Part shown: piece by piece, positions 48,201-55,147 of the stretch
Layout of the letters: each line of letters begins with the position of its first letter
Numbering within the stretch: position 1 is the first letter of the stretch
Origin: Lethocerus indicus
Taxonomy: Eukaryota > Arthropoda > Insecta > Hemiptera > Belostomatidae
Length of the DNA stretch: 64,000 nt
Assembly: GCA_019843655.1 (NCBI GenBank)
Contig: JACDQD010000010.1
Coordinates: forward strand, 4,013,637-4,077,636
Direction: 5' to 3'
Position numbers and translations under genes: made by a program
The notes under the pieces: generated by a model
Seen by the model: only the letters and a program-made list of their open reading frames with translations
The model's database searches: none
Told to the model about the DNA's origin: nothing

Positions 48201-50286
48201 ATCAATTTTCTTAGGGAATCATGAAAGAAGATTATACAAAAGACATCCAGAATGTCTCTATATAAAACAATCACTAAGTGCATTAACCCTATCAAAATTT
48301 ATTCGACAATTTATTTTCTCACTTAAAATTTATTTAGGTAAGATAATACAGAAAAAAATTACAAACCCACAAACTCATAAGGGGATTTGAGTTGTTTTAG
48401 TTGAAATAAAATTGTTTTTCATTACATATAACAACAGGTGAAATAATTAGCAGCAATCAGATGGTGCTAAAGTTCACAAAATAATAATGACACTAAAAAA
48501 CACTTTTTTTTATCTAAATTGTACTTATGAAATATTTTCTGTTACTAATTTTCTATGAAATAAAGAAAAAATTCATGTTTTATTTTTAATTCATCACATA
48601 TATTTATCTTGAAAGATTATTTATTCATAATTGATCCCAATATAAGTTTAGCTGCATTATATATTATGGAAATAGATAAAAAAGATCATTCTAATGAAAA
48701 ACCAAGAGACACTAATAACAAGGCATACTGTCAACTGGAAACACCACAGAAACTACTATACAAAATCTTCAATACAACTTTAATTTGACATAAAGTTTTC
48801 TTTTTCTTCATATCTTATACATTATAAAATCAATTTGGTTACTGTCACAAATATTCAAAGTTTAACATAAAAATAGAAATGTACAATAAATAAAACCTTA
48901 AGATCAATTTTGTTATTAATAAATTATTCTGACTGTTTGCTAAATTCCTTACAAAATAAACTGACGAAATTATAAAAAGCCATTAAAATTTCAAATTATA
49001 ATGTTTTATTATTTGTTACTTTTCTTCAAGTCTAAAGCTTGACCCTCTTTAATCAAATGTTATTGTTGTGGCATTAAGAACATGAATACGGATAAGAAAT
49101 ATTACTCATGGTACATACACCACTTACTGTATACAACTTTACACTTATTAAAATATGTGTGGTTAGTCTACACTAAATATGATTTATTTATTAATAAATA
49201 CTGTCAAGTTATCAGAAATCTGTCTTGACAAACTGTCAATATTGGATGAGATATCAATAAACATAAATACATACCTTAGGTTTTCTCAAATCCTTCCCCT
49301 TTCCAGTCTTCCCTTTCTTGTTCTTTTTCCATTCTACTTTTTTCCTGAAAAATAATAAAAGCACTTTAGTTTCTACACACTTACACTATTGGGCCTAATT
49401 TCTATAAAAAAAACTAACTTGTTCAACTTAAATTAAACAAGTTACATTATTTTTCGAGGGCTCAATCTTAATTAGACACATTTTTGACAGAATTTTGAAT
49501 TGTATTTATGTCATGAAAGAAACGCTTAACACATACAGTTCAAATCATTTACATTCAATGATAGCAAGCAAAATATAACAGAACGCATAAATTCTTCAGT
49601 GACACTATCTATGAACAAAAATAAAGAGGCCACAGAAACTATTGGCACATGATTTGGACACAAAATCAATGAAATTTCAGGAAATTGACAATTACACAAT
49701 GTTAGGTAAAACAAATTAAAAGGACCTTTCGACCAAGAAATGTCTTCCGCTCAAATACTTAGAATTAACAAATGAATGATAAAAACTACAAGACATACAT
49801 TATTCAAGACTAAGGCTGATTTGTAATTTAATTTTTAAGGCGATGACAGTAAAATTTATTTTAGTACTTATTTTCATGATAATTTTTTACATGGTAACTA
49901 TTTGGACAGGAATATCAGATTGCATTTACAAAACGAACTGTCAACAATTTAATAATTAGAGTTTTATATTATTTTAACTCCTTCGTAATTTCCGCTGAGT
50001 AAAATATATTTTCGGTGGTTCGTATAAAAGATTCGGGGCTGACTGATAAGAAAATTCTATATTAACAGTAGTGGTGAGATGGAGGGGGATAGGTTATGCC
50101 AGTATTTCAAATTTTAAACAACCCGTTCGGGACACTATCGATTACTGATTGAACCAACAGTGAAGCGCGAGTCGGAGTGGGGCAAACGGCTCTCCCTATC
50201 TCCCGGTTCTCTTACTTCTGGTGTTCCGGGTAAACTCGGAAGAGCTCGTGGAAATTTTTGCCGATTTCGTCCGGCTCCGGGAACAT
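27786..50286 (-). CDS. hiw: highwire/MYCBP2 (PHR-family E3 ubiquitin ligase), N-terminal half, 37 exons
   Basis: Highwire (vertebrate MYCBP2/PAM) is a giant RING-type ubiquitin ligase acting at synapses and axons; in flies it limits DLK/Wallenda signalling and synapse growth. The 37 exons seen here join in compatible phases to give about 2,203 residues, matching MYCBP2 throughout. Order: lysine-rich N-terminus; helical region (about 48-290); RCC1-like repeats (about 350-655 and 880-1060) interrupted by a cysteine-rich segment (about 670-740); PHR1 (about 1190-1370, motif GGWGYSGHSIEAIRF); helical region; PHR2 (about 1700-1860, motif WNTGNGSPDAICFSV); then a CUB/galactose-binding-like segment with ESEHPYKP. 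The filamin-type repeat, RAE1-binding region, DOC domain and catalytic RING half are not in the window, although exon 37 ends at a splice donor. Exon 6 carries an apparent frameshift. Most introns are 70-900 nt; the longest are about 1.1 and 1.6 kb. Confidence 0.95.
28330..28542 (-). CDS. hiw: hiw exon 36
   Basis: About residues 2085-2155: 'GNEVIFSLETASDYVKDEKA' through CAASLMKKDLILPAIS, closely matching MYCBP2. Entry phase 1, exit phase 1. Confidence 0.9.
29249..29475 (-). CDS. hiw: hiw exon 35
   Basis: About residues 2009-2084: VIFPESVQWMTLEFAPECGT, the CUB/galactose-binding-like segment following PHR2. Exit phase 1 with donor GTGAAT. Confidence 0.9.
29959..30161 (-). CDS. hiw: hiw exon 34
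   Basis: About residues 1942-2008: a leucine-rich helix, then WVESEHPYKPATVSNYK, which matches MYCBP2 ESEHPYKPA. Phase 0 entry, phase 2 exit. Confidence 0.9.
30664..30901 (-). CDS. hiw: hiw exon 33
   Basis: About residues 1862-1941: helical linker after PHR2, ending LLPLVVAHISPLATSDPR. Entry phase 2, exit phase 0. Confidence 0.88.
31543..31721 (-). CDS. hiw: hiw exon 32 (end of PHR2)
   Basis: About residues 1803-1861: ENVKYAIRLRNHGGRTSNGD and, at the end, TRGQIPYILYY, the last strands of the second PHR beta-sandwich. Confidence 0.9.
32015..32149 (-). CDS. hiw: hiw exon 31 (PHR2)
   Basis: About residues 1758-1802: THTHRWNSLQLTRGSFGPDD then DIAEIKFDFPVFIK. Phase 0 at both ends. Confidence 0.9.
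32249..32455 (-). CDS. hiw: hiw exon 30 (start of PHR2)
   Basis: About residues 1689-1757: RFTRTNQSRTWNTGNGSPDA then GVGVYGGVGSYDYELELL, the first strands of PHR2. Phase 0 at both ends. Confidence 0.92.
32725..32919 (-). CDS. hiw: hiw exon 29
   Basis: About residues 1624-1688: helical segment RDVLDRLLDIVTVPVKENL to ARIIAELASYASGIN. Phase 0 at both ends; donor GTGAGT. Confidence 0.88.
33242..33277. repeat. (AT)n microsatellite in a hiw intron
   Basis: An AT dinucleotide run of about 36 nt in the intron between exons 28 and 29. Confidence 0.9.
33361..33588 (-). CDS. hiw: hiw exon 28
   Basis: About residues 1548-1623: DKCGGVDQLLTAMLASLRLP to HYPILVEQMSYRSQ, aligning with the MYCBP2 helical region between the PHR domains. 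Phase 0 at both ends. Confidence 0.88.
33990..34085 (-). repeat. Candidate tRNA-derived SINE in a hiw intron
   Basis: On the minus strand TAGCTCAATTGGC (34079-34067) matches a tRNA A box, and GGTTCAGTCC (34021-34012), 45 nt on, matches a B box. It continues CACCCTGGATATCTG. This is the layout of a tRNA-derived SINE head; full extent and tail are not defined. Confidence 0.5.
34145..34284 (-). CDS. hiw: hiw exon 27
   Basis: About residues 1501-1547: MLVEEIMNECHTTFVDCYHA then LKWTALCDLLALINK, matching MYCBP2 LQECHNTFTACFHSFYPT. Entry phase 1, exit phase 0. Confidence 0.92.
34376..34528 (-). CDS. hiw: hiw exon 26
   Basis: About residues 1450-1500: ESVLLAECVGDIRALLRQIL. Two GT donors are possible at its end; the one giving compatible phase with exon 27 (GTTAG at 34371-34375) was chosen. 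Confidence 0.87.
34633..34840 (-). CDS. hiw: hiw exon 25
   Basis: About residues 1381-1449: DGLQSLLALLQWSWNTFKVG to LRLLRMYTNEIYPNQ, matching MYCBP2 LLSILHWSW and CLRLLRVYTCEIYP. Exit phase 1. Confidence 0.92.
35436..35616 (-). CDS. hiw: hiw exon 24 (end of PHR1)
   Basis: About residues 1320-1380: FKSSKKSNNGTDVNAGQIPQ, nearly identical to MYCBP2, closes PHR1. Donor GTGAAT. Confidence 0.92.
35697..35788 (-). CDS. hiw: hiw exon 23 (PHR1)
   Basis: About residues 1290-1319: WYVAWARVSGPSSDCGSSGQ, the near-invariant PHR core. Phase 0 entry, phase 2 exit. Confidence 0.92.
36229..36363 (-). CDS. hiw: hiw exon 22 (PHR1)
   Basis: About residues 1245-1289: acidic loop GEHESDGEMLAETDEIPYE then PMLFDEPIALQ. 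Phase 0 at both ends. Confidence 0.9.
36475..36602 (-). CDS. hiw: hiw exon 21 (PHR1)
   Basis: About residues 1202-1244: GGGWGYSGHSIEAIRFMADT and GFGLFGGRGEYTGKIK, diagnostic PHR1 motifs. Confidence 0.93.
37243..37514 (-). CDS. hiw: hiw exon 20
   Basis: About residues 1111-1201: CCYNVV, then a helical stretch ALHLLAALDTLTA, ending KVYSREDFSTIGRFE where PHR1 begins. Confidence 0.9.
37732..37885 (-). CDS. hiw: hiw exon 19
   Basis: About residues 1060-1110: FNCLVINKRDGNCCSFSDGD to ACLDPLYNVLWR, matching MYCBP2 FKCLLINKVDGSCKTFND. Exit phase 2. Confidence 0.9.
38166..38454 (-). CDS. hiw: hiw exon 18 (RCC1-like, Gly/Ser-rich loop)
   Basis: About residues 964-1059: KNQLGR completes an RCC1-type blade. 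A Gly/Ser-rich loop of about 40 residues replaces the shorter vertebrate loop, then VWVGASADQTYLRADESLIN matches MYCBP2. The exon is far richer in GC than its introns. Donor GTGAGT, phase 1. Confidence 0.9.
39302..39498 (-). CDS. hiw: hiw exon 17 (RCC1-like)
   Basis: About residues 898-963: NGDVYTFGSNNYGQLGVGD and AAGSNHTVILTSKGQVYTFG, two canonical RCC1 repeats. Confidence 0.93.
40025..40174 (-). CDS. hiw: hiw exon 16
   Basis: About residues 848-897: a linker, then DSPVVQIACGLHHT, the start of the RCC1 blade completed in exon 17. Confidence 0.9.
40608..40826 (-). CDS. hiw: hiw exon 15
   Basis: About residues 775-847: basic helical stretch LQDHLQLRLEERKQRQRAKL, matching MYCBP2 EEHLQLRQEEKRQR. 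The acceptor is CTCTCTAG just above 40826; the hydrophobic frame further upstream is intron. Confidence 0.9.
41908..42065 (-). CDS. hiw: hiw exon 14 (Cys-rich)
   Basis: About residues 722-774: CGCGEGDSGCAQCGACRICA, the second part of the cysteine-rich insert, then SDIAGMMRLDLIFG. Entry phase 2, exit phase 1. Confidence 0.9.
42433..42631 (-). CDS. hiw: hiw exon 13 (Cys-rich)
   Basis: About residues 656-721: an acidic stretch, then CPPGTHKWKQDLCMVCTVC and CTGYSISCLSS, matching MYCBP2 CPPGMHKWKLEQCMVCTVC. Confidence 0.93.
42716..42868 (-). CDS. hiw: hiw exon 12 (RCC1-like)
   Basis: About residues 605-655: LVTDLKNVHITQVALGKAHA and GHLYTFGINNKAQCGR, a canonical RCC1 blade. Confidence 0.92.
42953..43120 (-). 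CDS. hiw: hiw exon 11 (RCC1-like)
   Basis: About residues 549-604: KPKKIIKVEGYNIVYAACNN and KDGELLMFGKD, very close to MYCBP2 KPKKIIKMEGKIVVYTACNN. Confidence 0.93.
43450..43669 (-). CDS. hiw: hiw exon 10 (RCC1-like)
   Basis: About residues 476-548: SGKGTSLGLKQGGGAGGKL, AAGHDGLHAVLVAEDGSVYF and RRGEDGDHS, matching MYCBP2. Confidence 0.93.
44032..44250 (-). CDS. hiw: hiw exon 9
   Basis: About residues 403-475: DGFVVRTLNTG, ELPLKLARKCVIAFGMAAFD and EFSLIRTINGK, matching MYCBP2 DGFVVRIF and LKLARKC. Phase 0 at both ends. Confidence 0.92.
44682..44843 (-). CDS. hiw: hiw exon 8
   Basis: About residues 349-402: LYFRLGKSGVDRGELMEIDR to MFSDGENLGIVTPTKD. Phase 0 at both ends. Confidence 0.9.
45296..45480 (-). 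CDS. hiw: hiw exon 7
   Basis: About residues 287-348: LYIYTCQGLYKIGTGYGGTI and DKNGWLGYAQ, matching MYCBP2 KDGLYKIGSGYSGTVRGHIY. Entry phase 1. Confidence 0.92.
45600..45740 (-). repeat. Candidate tRNA-derived SINE in a hiw intron
   Basis: On the minus strand GGGCTGCAATGGTTAA (45732-45717) resembles an A box, and GTTTGATTCTC (45678-45668) a B box with one change from GTTCGANTC. It continues TGTACCCTGGGTGTTTGG, similar to the sequence after the B box of the 34.0-kb element, which suggests a related family. Confidence 0.45.
45920..46054 (-). CDS. hiw: hiw exon 6, with apparent frameshift
   Basis: About residues 242-287. From the phase-0 acceptor the frame reads MPSILVSLQKSVH (MYCBP2: VPTILNSLQRSVQ) and then hits a stop. 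The second half matches in another frame, GVVLGKTVGPDWITHG, and exits in the phase needed by exon 7. The exon is 135 nt, but phase continuity needs 136 (or 133). The shift lies at about 46008-46021, next to a GGG run. A base-call error, an allele or a real lesion are all possible. Confidence 0.82.
46221..46423 (-). CDS. hiw: hiw exon 5
   Basis: About residues 174-241: EPLLELLLDLATSHG, then HLTAVACSCLLGLVTARGDT, matching MYCBP2 SLTALSCACLFSLVASWGET. Donor GTAAAT in phase 0. Confidence 0.92.
46799..46952 (-). CDS. hiw: hiw exon 4
   Basis: About residues 123-173: IVGVGLRSVFELIRESRTTH and DVVQGHQPEGLKHEP, matching MYCBP2 VLQGQQPEGLQSEP. Exit phase 1. Confidence 0.93.
47498..47722 (-). CDS. hiw: hiw exon 3
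   Basis: About residues 48-122: SSFAVFATVRLAVLERWMKE, an acidic DSEDE loop, then PPRLPK, matching MYCBP2 KLPK. Phase 0 at both ends; the exon is CpG-rich. The donor GTTATT is weak. Confidence 0.88.
49275..49344 (-). CDS. hiw: hiw exon 2
   Basis: About residues 24-47: the basic stretch KKVEWKKNKKGKTGKGKDLR, equivalent to the lysine-rich segment near the MYCBP2 N-terminus. Entry phase 2 fits exon 1. Confidence 0.85.
50216..50286 (-). CDS. hiw: hiw exon 1, start codon
   Basis: ATG at 50286-50284 opens MFPEPDEIGKNFHELFRVYP, ending in phase 2 at GTAAGA. It is the first ATG after an in-frame TAA at 50328-50326, and the phase matches exon 2. FHELFRVYPEH is comparable to the YRRIYTAAL region of MYCBP2. 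TTG/GTG-initiated frames overlapping it are shadows. Confidence 0.82.
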
Positions 50287-50600
50287 GGCCTCCTGGTCGG
50301 CGGGCCGGAGTCGACCCACCCTGGCTTATAACGGACTCGTAGTCGGTGAGCCGACGGTTGGCATAATCCAAGTTGTCGAGCCGAACCCAGGCCGATATAC
50401 ACTGGTGAGAGCCCCCGGGGGATAACAGCTTTTCAACCTACTGTATCCTCCCCCCGCATTTCTACTGCTTCCACGATTTCGTCACCCACGCCAAAGAGTA
50501 AGCACGCCTACATTCATGCCGCAATATGGCGTCGCGTCCCTATTTTCGTTTCTGTTCACTACAGAAAGGTGGCTTCTTTATCCGCACAAGCAAGTGATAA
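50287..50600 (-). promoter_or_regulatory. hiw 5' UTR and probable promoter, with short upstream ORF
   Basis: A GC- and CpG-rich patch in AT-rich surroundings directly precedes the highwire start codon, as expected of a 5' UTR/promoter. It contains a 12-codon upstream ORF (50364-50326, MPTVGSPTTSPL) in the same frame as the main ORF, ending at the TAA 39 nt before the start codon. The transcription start was not determined, so the uORF may or may not be in the mRNA. Confidence 0.5.
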
Positions 50601-50920
50601 AAAAAAAAAAATCTTCCCGAAATTGTACCTATAACCATAAAGATTGATCGGACAATAAATAAAAAGAAAAAAATAAGTCTTTTACTAACCCGTTAGCTAT
50701 GGCATTGCTTTTGAAAGGCATTTATTATTTTCCCAATCATGTATGTACATACAAAGGCCTGGGAGCCTTTGAGCCTACGGTTAGCATGAGACCAAATTAG
50801 AGTTGAAACAAGAATGGTGAAAATGTAATAGTAAGAATTTTAAGATACAGAGAATATTAAGAAATTGATAACATCAAACATGTTTCGAATCGCGTAGTTC
50901 AGTGTAACTGTAAAAAAGAA

Positions 50921-50926
50921 TTTATT
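50921..50926 (-). terminator. Candidate poly(A) signal of p157
   Basis: AATAAA on the minus strand about 45 nt after the stop codon. Confidence 0.5.
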
Positions 50927-50970
50927 TCCTATTTAGTATATATTGAAAAGTTCTCCTGAAATGTGTTATT

Positions 50971-51150
50971 TTAGATCGGTTCGAATTTCACAGGCAGTTT
51001 CTTCTCTGGCTTCACATTGATCCTGAATCTCCTGTAAATTTCGTCCATTGTTCTCATCCGCCTGTGAAGATTCATCGGGGTTTCATCCAACTTCTTGTCC
51101 ACCCGTCCGTACAACTGTGAGGTTGTCAGCGGCTCTGAACGTCTCTTTTC
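50971..51150 (-). CDS. p157 exon 3 (terminal)
   Basis: Encodes EKRRSEPLTTSQLYGRVDKK to the C-terminus VKFEPI and a TAA stop. Acceptor TTTCAG. Confidence 0.8.
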   Translation of the reverse strand, partial: EKRRSEPLTTSQLYGRVDKKLDETPMNLHRRMRTMDEIYRRFRINVKPEKKLPVKFEPI

Positions 51151-51792
51151 CTGAAATTAGCGGAGAATAAGTTTTTAGACTCACTTTTCCAAGTTTTCAG
51201 TTATATTTTCAATAGTTTTTTCAAATCATACGTTTTTAAGAGGTATGAGGTGTTCGTTACGATTTTCAGTAAGGAAAATAGTAAGCCTAACAATAATTGA
51301 TATTCCTTGTATATGATGAACAAATTATTTTCATGTGTAATAAAAACAAACATAAACCTAATCACCTCGTGGTGGATTCTGTCCCTAATGGCTGCGGGAT
51401 CTTGACGGTCGTCCCTCTTAGATTTCGGATTGAAGTCGAGCGAGAAGTGGAAACGGTTGTCGTAAGCCGACGTGTCATCTATATCCGCTACATTCTTTTC
51501 AATTGGTTTCTCAACCCTATCCTTATCGATAGTTATTCCCTTTAAAAAAATACAGATGTATAAATAAACAATTCTGTTAAAGACTCCAGTGTAATTTGAA
51601 CTAATAGGATCCTTCAATTTTTAATGTAATAGGTAACGAACATTCGAGTGTTCTTTCAACTATCCGGTTTACCTCGAAATTAAGTCCGAGACGTTCCAAC
51701 TTTGCCCATTCTTTAACCAAGGCGTCCATCCTCTGTGTGGGGGTCTGCCAAGAGCCCTTAGCCGGTACCATTTTAGGCCCTTTCGGAGGCAT
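50971..51792 (-). CDS. Unrecognised 157-residue basic protein, 3 exons
   Basis: Three exons with matching phases (51673-51792, 51366-51539, 50971-51150, all phase 0) encode 157 residues ending in TAA. The start MPPKGPKMVPAKGSW is the first ATG of the frame; TTTTTTAG 8 nt upstream may be an acceptor for a 5' UTR exon. The protein is charged, predicted soluble, with no signal peptide or membrane segment. Notable stretches: RMDALVKEWAKLERLGLNFE (helical), FHFSLDFNPKSKRDDRQDP, IRDRIHHE and a basic C-terminus (NLHRRMRTMDEIYRRFRI). Even codon composition and clean splicing support a real gene. I do not recognise the family; its small, basic, motif-poor character is reminiscent of ciliary or microtubule-associated proteins, but that is only an impression. 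It lies about 0.7 kb upstream of the highwire start codon on the same strand. Confidence 0.8.
51366..51539 (-). CDS. p157 exon 2
   Basis: 58 codons from GITIDKDRVEKPIEKN to RDRIHHE. Acceptor TTTAAAG, donor GTGATT (weak but in phase). Confidence 0.75.
51673..51792 (-). CDS. p157 exon 1
   Basis: 40 codons from the ATG to RLGLNFE, donor GTAAAC. Confidence 0.78.
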
Positions 51793-54700
51793 TTTCTGTT
51801 CTAAAAAATTTAACAGAAAGAATAAATTATACGGGCGGCTAGCCGCACGGAATCTGCTTCGTAGTTGCCTAAATTTTTACCAAGTTGGTGGAGAAGACTC
51901 CACTTAAATTATAACGTGTTTATTTAAACAAAATAAACTTGATTGTATTGTCACATAATAAACAAATAAATCATAAAATAGAGACATATTGTTAGCCAAT
52001 GACCAGCAGAAATATTTCTTCTACCCAAATACAGTAACCAAATAGTTAGCGGGTAGTATAATTCTCTTAAGAATAAATAAATTTTCAGTTGATCACAATC
52101 TATACATTGTTATACATTAAAAATGTTAAATTCTACTATTTTTGCTCCTTGGGAATTGTTTATACGTACCCAGAGCGTAAAGTTCTGTATTTGAAAACAA
52201 GATATTTTGTAACGCTGAAATACGTAAGTACCGGTAACATGAACCATCAGACAACTGAAATAGTTATATAACAGCTACTGTGAAAAAAAGAGAACAACTT
52301 CCCGGACCTTATTAGCTCATATTAGCATATCATTAAAACTATAACTCTGCTCAAAATACATAAATTTTTCTTCTGAAGTACGGAATCAAAAGATAAAAAC
52401 GACATGACATAACCTAATATGTATATCGTGTATCATGTAATATACATTAAATTACTAATACCGTATAATAAACTGACTCAATAAGTATGGTTTTTAATTG
52501 AAATAGTGGAATAATTGTACTTATCTTGCAGTTTTTGATAACATATTTAAAAATATGATGTAATTTTTTGCTATCAATCCTTAAAGAAAACAGAACATTT
52601 GAACGCCCGAGTAGTTCAAGGCGATATAGGAAATCTTATTTCTCTGCAATACCTTCAAGTAATAAAAAAAAATGTTTTTCACAATTCTTTATGTACCCGA
52701 AAATATCTCATATATATATATATATGTATATATATATATGTGTGTACTATAATGTGTAGACATTTACATGCAATTAAAATCTACCTGCACGGTAGGTCCC
52801 ACTCATTTCTATTTTTTACCTGACTCCATTGCAGAACATTGTTCACATATTTAAAGATAATCTATCTTTAGTTCCTTCAACTGAATCTCGTCCTTTCAAC
52901 AACTGTAGTATAAACTGAATGCGAGTTTATAAAATAATTCTTAAAAGTAAAAAAGAACGTATGAAAACCCAGATCGGTAAGACAGAATTTTGTAAGAGTA
53001 ATGGCCGACGGTTTGGGGCAGTGATGCCACCATGACATCGGTGCAGACAAAATGATCACAGGTTACGAAAAGTACCCAAAAAAATGTTGCAAAACACATG
53101 AATTTCTAATAAGTTGTAGATTATGCAATCCGACAACGATATAACACTCAAATGTACTAGTTTAATCATCAGTAGTATATGATTACATTTCCTAATAACC
53201 CAGATCATAAGTTAGGTCTAATTTAAGGTGTTCGTTTAGGATCTGCAAGGATTTGGAATAGCATCACATTTGTTATTGTCTCCACTCGCCTATTTGGTCT
53301 TACGGTACGTAAATAATATAGTGAAATACTTCAGCATGTCAATTGCTTTACGCAAAGTACCTCACTAAATTATTTCGCAGAAAAGTTGAAACCGGTTTAG
53401 TCTTAGACTTGACTTTTGATCTTAGATCAGATAGGTGAGCGGAAACAGGAAATAGCAACAGTAATGGTTATACATGGAAAGCCTGCTCATGTTCCGAAAA
53501 CGTACTTACCTCAGAATTTAAAAATGGTCTCTGAGGCCGCCCTTAGCTATAGGTTTATAGTCACTAAAGTATTACCTATATTACTAAGTACTGTAACAAT
53601 TCAGTACTTACATTTCAGCAATAAACCCTTCCTGCTTTAAGTTAATCAAATAAGATTATCATCAAAATCTGTAATATTTGATATAGTTTGTTAATTATAG
53701 CATTATCGAGACAATACTTTTGTAGAAAGTGAAATATAATAGTAACGCCAAAGTTAGAGCACTACTTAAACAGGACTAGAAAATGGCGGCTCAAACTAAT
53801 GTAACCCTCCGCACTCAAGGCGGCAATTGTACATAAAAAAAATACTTTCCACTTACCTCTGATTTTAATATTAAAACTTAATCTACAAACCTAAATTCCA
53901 AAGTTTTGATTATGTTTTCTTTGTGGATAAGATGCACAAAGCACCTATATTTTTACACAGTTAATTATTATCTTTTAACATTTTGATCACCTCAAATCAT
54001 GTTTCATGAATTGTACTTTGTAATTGTATTTAAACGGACTGACACATTTATATGAAATAAAGAATTTGTTATGAACATACATTTCATTTATTATTGAGAG
54101 AAAATAAACTAAAACTTTGTTTAGTGAAAAAGAGATGTGATATTCTACACTACAGTAATGGTCTATTTTTTGTTTAAGTACTTCTTAATTATATCCTGTT
54201 CATTATCAAAATACTCATTCTGAAAAATAATTGATTTAGAAATAATTCAGGGCTAATCTATGATTAAGGACCACTGAAAGAAAATATAAGACAAAATTGT
54301 GAATTTGGTCATATTAACCTATACCTATTACCTTAGTCAATGCTGTTGCAACATTATCCTTGAAATACATTTAAAAAAATGTTAATAGCTACAATACAAA
54401 GAAAATATTGAAGAGAAGTTGTTTAAAACAGTATATAATCCAACACCAAACCTTACTGAATGCAGAATTTTTATATAATAATGACCATTAATTAGTTATT
54501 TTGTCATTTACTAATAAAATATTCCCTACTTCAATGCAGATGGTTCACAGTATAGGAAACGAGACTAGAAACTAATCTATTACTTGTAATTTGGCACTGA
54601 GAGCAATCTTGATGCATTTATTTGTACTTGAATTTGTTTATTACTACTCTCACACTTCTTATACACACAGTACTAGTAAGTTTTCATTGCATGAGCCCTA

Positions 54701-55035
54701 AAGCATCTTAATGATTTAAACAAAATAGAATAAAGTAAAGTATTTATAGAATTTTATAATGTAAAGTAATTTATTTTCTAGAACCATAAAGAACTATAAT
54801 AAAAAATACCAACTAAGACATGAATAAAATGCATAAATAAAATAAAAAATGCACTCAGTTTCTCCATTAGAATATGTACTAGCAGTAGGACTCAATTTCG
54901 TGAATCATTTGTAAGGTTGAAACAAAGTTTTCACATTTCCCTGATTACAAATTTGTTTTTGAAATTACTTTGTTGTATACCTCAAACAAGGTTGTTGGTT
55001 CTAACAAGGATTCTAATTCCAACAGATGTAAGTAC
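51793..55035. other. Intergenic AT-rich DNA
   Basis: About 3.2 kb between p157 and the mRRF gene with no supported exon. It holds the probable p157 promoter (GC-rich patch about 51826-51850 with GGCTAGCC), an AT-rich microsatellite at 52709-52742, and an isolated GC-rich spot at 53781-53815 with ATGGCGGC (see findings). Confidence 0.6.
52709..52742. repeat. Imperfect (TA)n microsatellite
   Basis: TA runs interrupted by TG dinucleotides. Confidence 0.85.
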
Positions 55036-55050
55036 TTTATTTTCTTTATT
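55036..55050 (-). terminator. Candidate poly(A) signals of MRRF
   Basis: Two AATAAA hexamers on the minus strand (55045-55050 and 55036-55041), 10-25 nt after the stop codon. Confidence 0.45.
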
Positions 55051-55060
55051 CTTATTGTTT

Positions 55061-55147
55061 CTAAAGTACTTCCTTCAAAAGTTCAGCTCTCTTGGCTTCC
55101 ATCATCTTTTCAGCTTCTGCTATATGTTGGTTTCCTATGAAAATAAC
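55061..55147 (-). CDS. MRRF: MRRF exon 5 (terminal)
   Basis: Residues 234-261: VIFIGNQHIAEAEKMMEAKR and a TAG stop. Confidence 0.9.
   Translation of the reverse strand, partial: VIFIGNQHIAEAEKMMEAKRAELLKEVL

Noticed and set aside
50135..50402. Longer frames overlapping highwire exon 1 (starting at GTG or TTG)
   Set aside because: They do not begin with ATG, run past the splice donor and do not match highwire; the frame from 50286 does and fits exon 2 in phase.
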